Part shown: one piece after another, positions 48,601 through 55,755 of the stretch
Layout: every line of letters starts with the position of its first letter
Numbering within the stretch: position 1 is the first letter of the stretch
Origin: Sphingobium arseniciresistens
Lineage (GTDB): Bacteria > Pseudomonadota > Alphaproteobacteria > Sphingomonadales > Sphingomonadaceae
Assembly: GCA_029167225.1 (NCBI GenBank)
Contig: JARFNK010000011.1
Coordinates: 124,001-188,000 of the forward strand
Direction: 5' to 3'
Length of the DNA stretch: 64,000 nt
Program-made: the position numbers and the translations under genes
Notes under the pieces: model-generated
Seen by the model: the letters and a program-made list of their open reading frames with translations, nothing else
What the model was told of the DNA's origin: nothing
Database searches by the model: none

Positions 48601-48701
48601 TCGTCGAGATGAAAGTGCCGCGCCAGCTGTTCCGAGGTCGGATCGCCTACGAAGCGACCATATCGCAGTGCCTGGTCGTCCGAGAGAAAGCTGACTGGCA
48701 C
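45696..48701 (-). CDS. tnpA: Tn3-family transposase
   Basis: A 1001-residue DDE transposase, normal Tn3 length. The N-terminal DUF4158 part (VSFLSDDQALRYGRFVGDPT) binds the ends. The catalytic half holds TDTAGYTDTIFGVFYLLGLQFSPRIADIGG (one catalytic Asp in the TD-x-x-G motif) and the end region LNRGESRHQLARTVFHGKRGELRQRYREGQEDQLGALGLVVNLVVLWNT, typical of the family. No frameshift is visible. tnpR ends 9 bp upstream, so both are co-transcribed. Confidence 0.93.
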   Translation of the reverse strand: MPVSFLSDDQALRYGRFVGDPTSEQLARHFHLDDADRAFIGAHRGDHNRLGVAVQLGSLRLLGTFLEDPAQIPASVTRFAGDQLAIDGSAELMARYCATKGRWRHGPRIRIHYGYRVFSDPGVAFRLHRFLYALCWTGTDRPSALFDAAATWLLEFKVMLPGLSVLERDIARVRTRVAAHVHRRLVDKLTSEQRTRLDTLVAVAEDGRQSPLDRLRDGPYLQSGPEISRAIDRLTEIRTFTTGLPELDRVPPGKAAALARFAGAAKAQAVARLPDDRRAATLVAFIRTLEASASDDVIDLFDAVSTKMFSNARINAKEARMRSLRDLDAASLRLRDVGAVLLDDSIGDTEVRAAVFALVDRAALTEAVAQVNLLARPTDESYFVELRQQTGTMRYLPKMLAGLDLAAAPAGQPLLDAVDHLRRVHQGEKRRGPVPTSFVPKAWARQLKTADGAFDLIGYRLCTLDRLRRAIRRRDVFPVRSLRYADPRKGLLTGAGWEAARPTVCRTVGVAVAGDEEIAKLSARLDLAYRETAARVPDNDAVTITKTASAADLSIAPLDKIDEPLSLTNLHNAIDARLPRLDLPELILEMHARTGFGAAFTHASEGNARAEDIATTICAVLVAEATNTGFEPLVRSEVPALRRSRLSWVKQNFMRAETLTAANALLVAAHNRIPLTRAWGGGEVASADGLRFTVPVRTIHAGPNPRYFGRERGVTWYNLVSDRFSGLNAVTVPGTLRDSLHLLAVVLDQETELRPSEIMTDTAGYTDTIFGVFYLLGLQFSPRIADIGGARFWRVDGKADYGVLDDLASNRINTKLIVEHWDDLLRLAGSLKLGVVRATGLTRVLQTNDRPTKLARALQELGRLIKSLYMLRFIDDETYRRRILVQLNRGESRHQLARTVFHGKRGELRQRYREGQEDQLGALGLVVNLVVLWNTIYIDAALNQLRTEGHVILDEDVARLSPLGSQHINMLGRYAFTIPDMVARGELRPLRDPSVTGIDDA

Positions 48702-48710
48702 CGCTTCACG

Positions 48711-49328
48711 CTATGCCGCTGCCGCGGATCTGGTCCCGCGCTTGGCCAACAGTTCGCTGGCCCGCTCTCGCGGCTGTCCTTTGGCGTCGACATAGGCATA
48801 GAGTGTCGACACCGATACTCCGAGCTGGACAGCGACGTCGCGCGCGGCATTGTCGCGGTCTGCCATCAACGCCATTGCGGCCTTCAACTTCTGTTTCGTC
48901 ATCACCCGTGGCCGCCCGCCCGCGCGGCCACGGGCCCTGGCCGCAGCCAGCCCTGCCATCGTGCGCTCGTGGATCAGGTCGCGCTCGAACTCGGCCAGGG
49001 TTGCGAAGATGCCGAACACTAACCGGCCCGTGACGGTCGTCGTATCGATATCGCCGGTCAGCACCTTCAGGCCGACGCCGCGCTTCTGCAGATCTCCGAC
49101 CAGCCCGACGACGTGAGGCAGCGACCGTCCAATTCGGTCGAGCTTCCAGACAACAAGAGCGTCGCCATCACGCATGATATCGATTGCCTTGTCGAGCCCA
49201 GGCCGTTCGGTCGTACGGCCCGAGCAAACGTCGTCGAAGATCCGGTTGCATCCGGCACGATCGAGCGCATCACGTTGCAGATCGAGATTCTGCTCGCCCG
49301 TCGACACCCGCATGTACCCGATCAGCAT
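48711..49328 (-). CDS. tnpR: Serine resolvase/invertase
   Basis: A 205-residue serine recombinase. Catalytic Ser in YMRVSTGEQNLDLQRDAL (residue about 9), FDDVCSGRTTERPGLDKAI, VVWKLDRIGRSLPHVV, and ERDLIHERTMAGLAAARARG, then a C-terminal helix-turn-helix (VAVQLGVSVSTLYAYV). It resolves cointegrates at a res site, expected in the 215 bp upstream. It looks intact. Confidence 0.92.
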   Translation of the reverse strand: MLIGYMRVSTGEQNLDLQRDALDRAGCNRIFDDVCSGRTTERPGLDKAIDIMRDGDALVVWKLDRIGRSLPHVVGLVGDLQKRGVGLKVLTGDIDTTTVTGRLVFGIFATLAEFERDLIHERTMAGLAAARARGRAGGRPRVMTKQKLKAAMALMADRDNAARDVAVQLGVSVSTLYAYVDAKGQPRERASELLAKRGTRSAAAA

Positions 49329-49544
49329 CGACGCCCGCTCCCTCTTGCATCAATCTATCGAACGATGGGTTTACCGGCTATAGGTTTCTGGACGGGTAGA
49401 TGTGAGATTGAAGGCCGTCCAGTGGGTCGATCGCGTTCGTCGGACCGCTTCGCATCAAACCGGGGTTTGTTGTGACGTTCAGGCAAGGCTTTTGTGGATG
49501 CCACCGGTGGAGCATGGGGGAAAATCTCTTGCGAGCGAAACGTG
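49329..49544. promoter_or_regulatory. Region upstream of tnpR, expected res site
   Basis: Separates the divergent tnpR and passenger gene. Tn3 res sites and promoters usually lie here. I could not define the three subsites by eye. Confidence 0.4.
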
Positions 49545-49937
49545 ATGACTGACAACGACGACCACCAGGATGTCGCGGACCTGCCGCCAGAAGATAAAAT
49601 GGGCTTTGCTGTTCCGAAGACACCGACCCACTCGCTCATGCTTTTGAACAGCTACATGCGGACCGACATGCTGCAACACATCCATTTGCGCCTTCATAAG
49701 ATGAGGGATGAGAATGGACCTGGTTCGCCGTTGCATCATATGGCGAAAAGCCTCGAACAGGTTATCGACACCTGGGACGGCATCAATCTGTTCGAGTGCT
49801 TTACCCGAAACCGATTCTACATCGATCCGGATTACGAGTTTCGGCCGGAGCAGGATTACCTCCACGACATCAGGCTGATGAAGCATCACCTCAAATGTCA
49901 CAGGAAAATGATCAAGGACCTGGATAGCTGGCGCTAA
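49545..49937 (+). CDS. Unknown passenger protein of the Tn3 element
   Basis: A 130-residue, polar, helical protein starting MTDNDDHQDVADLPPEDKMG. It has His- and Asp-rich parts (YLHDIRLMKHHLKCHRKMIK) and no signal peptide or membrane helix. I do not recognise a family. It lies between tnpR and the right end, transcribed toward the end. The ATG at 49545 gives a start after GAGCGAAACGTG; one at 49494 is also open. It may be an accessory or target-control protein of the transposon. Confidence 0.55.
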   Translation: MTDNDDHQDVADLPPEDKMGFAVPKTPTHSLMLLNSYMRTDMLQHIHLRLHKMRDENGPGSPLHHMAKSLEQVIDTWDGINLFECFTRNRFYIDPDYEFRPEQDYLHDIRLMKHHLKCHRKMIKDLDSWR

Positions 49938-49948
49938 CTAACCGAGCT

Positions 49949-50455
49949 ATGCGGGAAAAGTCGGCTGATCCCTTATGTAGGTTTTCTGTTCCGTTGATAC
50001 TCAAACCCCTGATCGGCCTGACCGGCATTATCCTCGTCTCGATCGGGGCGCCGAGCAGCCGCAAGGCGCCTGCCCCGATCTCCGAGACATCCGAGCCGGC
50101 ACCGCCCACCAGCGTCTCAGCCCGCGGCTTTTCGCTCGCCTCGACCAGCGTCGACCTGCCGGTCGATGACGCTACCTACCCCGATGGTCCGCACGCCGAC
50201 GTCATCAACGCCAACTGCACTTCGTGCCACTCGGCCAGCATGGCGCTAACTCAGCCTGCGCTATCGGCGGACCAGTGGAAGGCGACCGTCACCAAGATGC
50301 GTGAGGTGTACAAGGCGCCGGTGGCCGAGAAGGACGTTGACGCGATCGTTGCTTATCTCACCGCTATGCCGAGCCAGAAAGCGGCACCCGCAACCGGCAA
50401 GGCACAGGATCCCGACCCCAAGGTGGCTCCTGATGTCTCAGGTGGAACCGGATAA
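49949..50455 (+). pseudogene. c-type cytochrome with a transposon-derived N-terminus
   Basis: The frame opens at an ATG inside the Tn3 element, reads through the inverted repeat (MREKSADPLCRFSVPLI), then enters a normal signal-like helix (LKPLIGLTGIILVSIGAPSS) and a cytochrome domain with haem motif ANCTSCH and a Met ligand candidate (MALTQPALSADQWKATVTKM). It resembles the cytochrome subunit of sulfite dehydrogenases, whose molybdenum partner normally lies upstream but is missing here. A protein may still be made, but its own start and promoter are lost. Confidence 0.6.
49971..49996 (-). repeat. Tn3-family terminal inverted repeat, right
   Basis: Exact inverse copy of the left repeat. It forms part of the coding frame of the following cytochrome gene. 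Confidence 0.8.
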
Positions 50456-50508
50456 GCAAACCTCTCGCATAATCTAAAAAGGCGATTTCGACAGACGATC
50501 GGCAGCCT

Positions 50509-50589
50509 TCAGTAGGACTTTTTCAACAGCCACGGCCGCTTGCTCTCGGCAAGCGTGCCGTCGAGGTCGAAGGCGATCAGCCACTTCAT
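50509..50589 (-). pseudogene. HAD phosphatase gene stub
   Basis: The ATG overlaps the stop of the P1B ATPase gene (ATGA). The frame gives MKWLIAFDLDGTLAESKRPW, the first HAD motif (D-x-D-G-T), and then stops after six more residues. The rest of a normal ~200-residue HAD hydrolase is missing, so the gene has been cut, perhaps by the same rearrangements that lie beside the Tn3 element. Confidence 0.6.
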
Positions 50590-53087
50590 GCCGCCTTCCC
50601 TGCCGGATCGCGGTAGGCGAGCAGCCTGAGCGCATTGATGACGACGAGCAGCGTCGATCCCTCATGAACCGCCACCGCTGGCCCAATGCCGAGGCCGAGG
50701 ATGGTAGCAGGCACCAGGAAGGCGACGACACCCAGGCTGACGAAGACGTTCTGCCGGATGATTCCACGGGTATGGCGGCTAAGACCGACTGCGAATGGCA
50801 GGTGCGCCAGATCGTCGGCCATCAGCGCCACGTCGGCTGTCTCCAGCGCAACGTCCGACCCCGCCGCGCCCATCGCGATGCCGACCGTGGCGCTTGCCAT
50901 CGCCGGCGCATCGTTCACGCCGTCGCCCACCATCGCGACCTTGTCTTCGCCGGCGAGCTTCTTGATCGCGGCAACCTTGTCTTCGGGCATGAGGTCGCCC
51001 CACGCTTCGTCGATCCCGACTTCGTCGGCGATCGCTTCGGCGACTTTCTGGTGATCGCCGGAGATCATTATCATCCGCGACACGCCCATCTCGTGCAGCC
51101 GACGCAACGCGGTCTTGGCAGCTTCGCGAGGCGTGTCCATCAGGCCGATCGCGCCCAGGTCGCGGTCCCCCTTGCGGACCACCATTGTCGTGCGGCCGTT
51201 CTCGCGCAGCTTCGCGATTGCGTCCTGCGCGCCCTGCCCCAGCGCCGGAATGCCCTCACTTCCGAACATCTCGGCCTTGCCGATCCACACCGTCTCGCCA
51301 TCCACGCTCGCGGTGACGCCCCGACCGGTCAGGCTCTTGAGGTCGCCGGCAGTCGGCACGGCACGATCGTTCAGACGTTCGCGGCCGTCCTTGACGATCG
51401 CTTGGGCCAGGGGATGGTCGCTCAACGCTTCGACGGCGACAGCCAGCGCCAGCAACTCGCCTTCATCGGCGCCATCGACGGGCACGACATCAGTGATGCG
51501 CGGACGACCTTCGGTCAGCGTGCCCGTCTTGTCGAAAGCGATCGCTTTGAGCGACCCGAGGTTTTCGAGCGGTGCACCGCCCTTCACGAGCACGCCGCCC
51601 CGCGCTGCACGGGCAACGCCCGACAGGACCGCGCTCGGCGTTGCGATCGCGAGCGCGCACGGGCTTGCCGCCACCAGCACCGCCATCGCGCGATAGAAGC
51701 TGTCGCGGAACGGCTCGTCGACGACCACCCATGCGAACAGCAGGAGCACTGACAGGACCAGGACGGCGGGCACGAAGATCCGTTCGAACCGGTCGGTGAA
51801 GCGCTGCGTCGGCGACTTCTGCGTCTCCGCTTCGCTCACCATCTTCACGACCTTGGCAAGCGCGCTTTCATTGGAACGGCGTGTCACCTCGATCTCGATC
51901 GCGCCGCCGCCGTTGATCGTACCAGCAAAAACCCGGCTTTCCGCGTCGACTGCATCGGGCTTGGCGCGTGCCGCTGCGGCATCTGCGACCGGCACCTTGT
52001 CGACCGGGATGCTTTCACCCGTGACCGGGGCCTGGTTGATCGCGCTGGTGCCCTTGATGACGAAGCCGTCGGCAGGCAGGCGCTCGTTCGGGCGGACGAT
52101 GGCAATGTCCCCGACGACCATCTGCTCGACCGGGATTTCGCTGGTCTGCCCGCCGCGTCGCACGGTCGCGGTTTCGGGCGCGAGCTTCGCCAGCGCCTCG
52201 ATCGCCTTCTTGGCGCGGCCCATTGCATAATGCTCAAGCGCATGGCCGAGGCTGAACAGGAACAGCAGCAGCGCACCTTCGGCCCATGCGCCCAGCGCAG
52301 CGGCGCCGGCCGCAGCGACCAACATCAGCGTGTCGATCTCGAACTTCTTCATCCGGAGGTTGTCGATCGCCTCGCGCAGCGTGAAGAATCCGCCGAAGAA
52401 ATAGGCTGCGATATAGCAGGCGGTCGGCAGCCATTCGGGCGCGCCAGCGACCAGCCTCTCGATCGCGTAGCCGATCCCCAGCAGCGCGCCACAGGCGAGC
52501 GCGAAGATCAGCTCGGTATTGGGGCCGAGAAATTCGGCGTGGCTATGGTCGTGGCCATCGCCGGGGCCGTGCTTCTCTTCGCCCGCGCCGTGGCCCCCGG
52601 GGCCGTGGTCGTGGCCGGCATGTTCATCGGCAGCGACCCGCTTGCCCACCCTCACCTTCAGCTTGCGAAGCGCAGCGCGCACCTCCTCTTCGGTGGTTTC
52701 GCGGCGATCATATTCGACCCGGACAGACCCGCTGGTGCTGGCGCTTGCCTGGACCACGCCGGGCAAGGCGCACAGCGCATCGCTGACCGTGCGCGCCCGA
52801 CGTTCGTGGTTGATCCCCGTCACCTGCCAGATCGCATGGCCGTAGCGCTCGGTGATTTCGGCACCTGCGGCGCGCACCATTTCGCGCAACCGTGGCAGCG
52901 GCAGCTTGGCGGCATCGAAATGGATGCACAGCGCCGCTGGCGTGTTGCCGTCGAGACAGATCACATGCGCCCGCTCGACACCTTCGCGCTTTGACAGGGT
53001 TGATACGAGACGGTCCAGGCAGGCATCGGCCGCGTCAGGAAGGTCCGGCAACAACACTGGAATGTCGAGTTCGAGCTTGTCGTTCAT
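50586..53087 (-). CDS. P1B-type metal ATPase, SPC class (Co/Zn/Cd)
   Basis: An 833-residue pump. Residues about 1-150 look like two worn ferredoxin-like metal domains without CxxC. A His-rich linker follows (HAGHDHGPGGHGAGEEKHGP). Membrane motif AASPCALAIATPSAVL has SPC, and the last helices hold HEGSTLLVVINALRL. SPC plus HEG(S/G)T marks the P1B-4 class (CzcP/CtpD; Co, Zn, Cd). Phosphorylation site DKTGTLTEG and GDGVNDAPAMASATVG are intact. A perfect AAAGGAGGTC precedes the ATG at 53087, which overlaps the CDF stop. Confidence 0.88.
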   Translation of the reverse strand: MNDKLELDIPVLLPDLPDAADACLDRLVSTLSKREGVERAHVICLDGNTPAALCIHFDAAKLPLPRLREMVRAAGAEITERYGHAIWQVTGINHERRARTVSDALCALPGVVQASASTSGSVRVEYDRRETTEEEVRAALRKLKVRVGKRVAADEHAGHDHGPGGHGAGEEKHGPGDGHDHSHAEFLGPNTELIFALACGALLGIGYAIERLVAGAPEWLPTACYIAAYFFGGFFTLREAIDNLRMKKFEIDTLMLVAAAGAAALGAWAEGALLLFLFSLGHALEHYAMGRAKKAIEALAKLAPETATVRRGGQTSEIPVEQMVVGDIAIVRPNERLPADGFVIKGTSAINQAPVTGESIPVDKVPVADAAAARAKPDAVDAESRVFAGTINGGGAIEIEVTRRSNESALAKVVKMVSEAETQKSPTQRFTDRFERIFVPAVLVLSVLLLFAWVVVDEPFRDSFYRAMAVLVAASPCALAIATPSAVLSGVARAARGGVLVKGGAPLENLGSLKAIAFDKTGTLTEGRPRITDVVPVDGADEGELLALAVAVEALSDHPLAQAIVKDGRERLNDRAVPTAGDLKSLTGRGVTASVDGETVWIGKAEMFGSEGIPALGQGAQDAIAKLRENGRTTMVVRKGDRDLGAIGLMDTPREAAKTALRRLHEMGVSRMIMISGDHQKVAEAIADEVGIDEAWGDLMPEDKVAAIKKLAGEDKVAMVGDGVNDAPAMASATVGIAMGAAGSDVALETADVALMADDLAHLPFAVGLSRHTRGIIRQNVFVSLGVVAFLVPATILGLGIGPAVAVHEGSTLLVVINALRLLAYRDPAGKAA

Positions 53088-53692
53088 GACGACCTCCTTT
53101 CGCTTTTCTTGGTTTCGGCGCGCGCGTCGCGCAGGATTTCGACACCGCCCTTGATGGCGATGATGGCGGTGGCGAAGCCGACCAGCAGGTCCGGCCAATT
53201 GGTACCCAACCACAGCACCAGCACGCCGGCGATCAGGATGCCGCCGTTGGAAATGAAGTCGTTGAAGCTGAAGGTGGTTGCGGCCCGGAGATTGACGTCC
53301 GGATCCTTGAGGCGCTGGAGCAGCCGCAGGCAGAGGTAATTCACGACGCCGGCGATCGCGGACATGACCATCATGGTAGGTCCGATGGGCTCGCTGCCCT
53401 GCACGTAGCGCCGTCCGACATCGATCAAGATGCCGCCCGCGAAGATCAGCAGCATGACGCCCGAAGCGACCGCGGCGCGTGTCTTCCATGTCTGGCCCCG
53501 GGTGAGCGCCACAAGGCTCAGCGCATACACAGCCGTATCGGACAGGTTGTCGACGCCGTTGGCGATCAGCGCGCTCGAGTCCGCGAAGAAGCCGGAAACG
53601 AAGAAGCCCGCAGCGATCGCCGCGTTCAGCAGCAGGACGATCCACAGTGTGCGGCGCTCCTGCCCGCCATTGTTGTCGTTGCCCGGGATCAT
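53084..53692 (-). CDS. Cation diffusion facilitator-type transporter, short
   Basis: A 202-residue membrane protein with six helices. Helix 2 has ADSSALIANGVDNLSDTAVY, a CDF metal site variant (N-x2-D in place of the usual HxxxD), and helix 5 has FSFNDFISNGG. The cytoplasmic C-terminal domain of full CDF proteins is absent; this short form is common beside czc genes. Overlaps of 4 nt with both neighbours place it in the metal operon. Confidence 0.82.
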   Translation of the reverse strand: MIPGNDNNGGQERRTLWIVLLLNAAIAAGFFVSGFFADSSALIANGVDNLSDTAVYALSLVALTRGQTWKTRAAVASGVMLLIFAGGILIDVGRRYVQGSEPIGPTMMVMSAIAGVVNYLCLRLLQRLKDPDVNLRAATTFSFNDFISNGGILIAGVLVLWLGTNWPDLLVGFATAIIAIKGGVEILRDARAETKKSERRSS

Positions 53693-54375
53693 CCCATCAT
53701 CTCCTCAAGTGTCAGCAGGGCCAGGAAGCCGACGAAAAACATCGAGCTGATGAGCGGGGTGTCGGGTTTCTCGTGCGCCTCGACCAGCAACTCCTCCGTG
53801 ACGAGGTAGAGCAGCGCCATCAGCCCGAAGCTGAGGAAGCCGGCGATCATCACCGGCGACAGCGCGGCGACCGGCACGGCAGCGAGCGCGCCGATCGGCA
53901 GCAGCAGGGCCAATGCCGAGACGATCACGATGATGCGCAAGCGCGAGCGATAGGTTTCCGCCAGCTCGTCGGTCAGCGTCAGTCCCAGAAATAACACTTC
54001 CAGAGTGAGCGCGATCGTCAGCAGGAGACCTGCCTTCTCGCCCGCCACGAAAGCGAGGCCGAGCACCAGGCCGTCGACCAGAATGTCGATGCCGATCGCG
54101 GCGAGTAGCGCCATCGGCCCCTTGAAGCGGGCCTCAAGAGCCTTGAGCCCCAGCATGGTCGCGACGCCCGCCGCCCCGCCGATCAACGTCGCGCTGGGCG
54201 ATGCCTCATGCTTGACCTGCGGCAGGATTTCGGTCGCTGCCGCCGCGAACACGACGCCGGCAGCGAGATGCTGTAGGCCCGCCACGAGGCCAGGTTTCAA
54301 CTTGGTGCGGCTCGCGACAATCGCGCCGAGCACGACCGCCAGCACAGGCGCAAGCGTATAGAGCAGTGCCTGCAT
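53689..54375 (-). CDS. ZIP-family metal transporter
   Basis: A 228-residue protein with eight hydrophobic helices. The ZIP helix IV pattern is seen in LQHLAAGVVFAAAATEILPQ (H-x-x-x-G with Glu), and helix V in GIDILVDGLVLGLAF has Asp in place of the common His-x3-Glu set. ZIP proteins usually take up Zn or other divalent metals. In an efflux operon it may balance export, or work in reverse. It overlaps the CDF gene by 4 nt. Confidence 0.78.
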   Translation of the reverse strand: MQALLYTLAPVLAVVLGAIVASRTKLKPGLVAGLQHLAAGVVFAAAATEILPQVKHEASPSATLIGGAAGVATMLGLKALEARFKGPMALLAAIGIDILVDGLVLGLAFVAGEKAGLLLTIALTLEVLFLGLTLTDELAETYRSRLRIIVIVSALALLLPIGALAAVPVAALSPVMIAGFLSFGLMALLYLVTEELLVEAHEKPDTPLISSMFFVGFLALLTLEEMMG

Positions 54376-54378
54376 TTC

Positions 54379-54843
54379 CTAGGACTCCTCCGGGGTTCGG
54401 TGGCAGACGCGGATCTTCCCGCGTCGCGTGAACGCGATCGATCCGCCCGCCACGACAGCCCGCGAATGGTCGCCGCGAAACTCGTCACCGGTTCGCTGCG
54501 CGCGCAGGATCTCGGTCCTGCCCTTCGGCAGCCAGGTGACGGCCATTTTCAAGCCGTCATCGATGAAGTCGACATCGGCGCGTGTGCCGTCGTCGCAGTA
54601 CATGATGCGCTGCGCGATTAGTTTCGACGTCAGATGCTTTTCATGCGCCGGCTCGGTAGGCTGGGTCGGCGCTGGATTACACGCCCCTATAACCGCCCCG
54701 GAGACGAGAACGACGCCGAGGCGCGCGATCGCCAGACCGGCCCGATTCAGGCCGCACAAGGTTGTCACATTTGAAATCGACGTGTCAGACATCGGTCTCT
54801 TCCGACGAAGCGCCCTGTGGCGTTCGAAGGCAGGGCAGTTCAT
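54379..54843 (-). CDS. MliC-like lipoprotein (first)
   Basis: A 154-residue lipoprotein with lipobox VIGAC at about residue 55 and a MliC-like domain (MYCDDGTRADVDFIDDGLKMAVTWLP, ending KIRVCHRTPEE, two Cys likely bridged). MliC proteins inhibit c-type lysozyme; in this operon the role may be metal binding or envelope protection. The ATG at 54843 overlaps the previous stop (ATGA) but gives a long leader; MSDTSISN at 54792 is another possible start. Confidence 0.65.
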   Translation of the reverse strand: MNCPAFERHRALRRKRPMSDTSISNVTTLCGLNRAGLAIARLGVVLVSGAVIGACNPAPTQPTEPAHEKHLTSKLIAQRIMYCDDGTRADVDFIDDGLKMAVTWLPKGRTEILRAQRTGDEFRGDHSRAVVAGGSIAFTRRGKIRVCHRTPEES

Positions 54844-55217
54844 CGCGTGCCTTCCTGCTCGCAGATCCGGGTACGGCCATCGCCTTCCACGATGGTGAGC
54901 TGCGACCCCTTGAAGGTCGCGGTGGCTGTTTCGCCGACATATTGCAGGCCCTGCGCTGGCGCGGTCAGCATCATCGGCGGTCCCCCGTTGGAGCGCCGCA
55001 AATCGATCTGCAGGCCGTTGTCCTTGTAATCGACGAACAGCGGTTCCCCGTCGGAACAGCGATATCTATGCCGCCCCATTTCCCCGGTCGCCACGGCGCT
55101 GTCGGACGAATGGATCTGCTGCTCCGTTGGCGGGGCTGGCGGCTTTCTTTCCGAGCACGCCGCGAGCCCGACAACGAGGATGACGGCGGGCAGCACCCGC
55201 TTACAGTGCATCATCAT
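54840..55217 (-). CDS. MliC-like lipoprotein (second)
   Basis: A 125-residue lipoprotein with clear signal and lipobox (VVGLAACSERK). The mature domain has YRCSDGEPLFVDYKDNGLQI and TFKGSQLTIVEGDGRTRICEQ, the MliC fold pattern with two Cys. It overlaps the SRPBCC gene upstream and the other MliC-like gene downstream, by 4 nt each. The two lipoproteins are diverged tandem copies. Confidence 0.72.
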   Translation of the reverse strand: MMMHCKRVLPAVILVVGLAACSERKPPAPPTEQQIHSSDSAVATGEMGRHRYRCSDGEPLFVDYKDNGLQIDLRRSNGGPPMMLTAPAQGLQYVGETATATFKGSQLTIVEGDGRTRICEQEGTR

Positions 55218-55702
55218 CGCGCCTTCCTCCTGCAGCGGAAGGGGACGCGCTGACGATTGATAGCCCGGGCAGGCTGACCTACCCGCCAGCGGAGATAGGT
55301 TGCGAGGCGATCGTCAGATTCGACCATCAGGGATCGCAGGCGGCGCAACATCATCGCCGCGAACGGCAGGGAGAGCGCCCCGCGCAGCGTGCAGCTATGC
55401 GTTAGCCTGGTGCCGCCATCGTCCCCCGCCAGCTCGTACCGCTCTTCGAGCGTGAACAGATAGGGGATGCCGCAGGACCAAGCGAAGGCGTGCGGTTTAT
55501 CGAATCGATCAATCCGTGCTGGCGTCCGAATTGGCCGGGTGATGCCCTGGATCGCAAAGGTGCATTCTGTGTCGCCGAGCCGGGACGGATCATCGAGAAA
55601 TACGAGCGGACTCCACGCCCGGCGATGATCCGGATCGGTGAGTGCCGACCAGATGCGCAGTGGCCCGCCGTGAAGCATCGAGCTGGTTATGGTGCGAGGC
55701 AT
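55214..55702 (-). CDS. SRPBCC (START-like) protein
   Basis: A 162-residue protein of the polyketide cyclase/SRPBCC fold. It starts MPRTITSSMLHGGPLRIWSA (helix-grip start: IWSALTDPDHRRAWSPLV) and includes FAWSCGIPYLFTLEERYELA and the long C-terminal helix. It binds an unknown hydrophobic ligand. I prefer the ATG at 55702, after GGGGAT; the frame is open to 55756. A perfect hairpin lies between it and czcA. Confidence 0.75.
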   Translation of the reverse strand: MPRTITSSMLHGGPLRIWSALTDPDHRRAWSPLVFLDDPSRLGDTECTFAIQGITRPIRTPARIDRFDKPHAFAWSCGIPYLFTLEERYELAGDDGGTRLTHSCTLRGALSLPFAAMMLRRLRSLMVESDDRLATYLRWRVGQPARAINRQRVPFRCRRKAR

Positions 55703-55718
55703 ATCCCCATCTCCCAGA

Positions 55719-55753
55719 GATGGGCGGGGCGATCGCGGATCGCCCCGCCCATC
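55719..55753 (-). terminator. Perfect 16-bp hairpin between czcA and the SRPBCC gene
   Basis: GATGGGCGGGGCGATC and its exact complement flank a GCG loop. It begins 2 bp after the czcA stop codon. With no T-run it may only reduce read-through, or protect the czcCBA message from 3' decay, so downstream genes would be made in lower amount. Confidence 0.6.
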
Positions 55754-55755
55754 CA

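Larger units (their letters stand above)
45663..49996 (-). mobile_element. Tn3-family transposon, 4.3 kb
   Basis: Bounded by perfect 26-bp inverted repeats. It carries tnpA, tnpR and one unknown gene of the opposite strand. The five bases outside the two ends differ, so there is no target duplication. The left flank is a truncated IS630 transposase and the right a c-type cytochrome gene without its own start. This fits a deletion or rearrangement started by the transposon. Confidence 0.8.

Noticed and set aside
49479-49901. A 140-codon minus-strand ORF opposite the Tn3 passenger gene
   Set aside because: The plus-strand frame has better codon pattern and a plausible start; the minus frame looks like its shadow.
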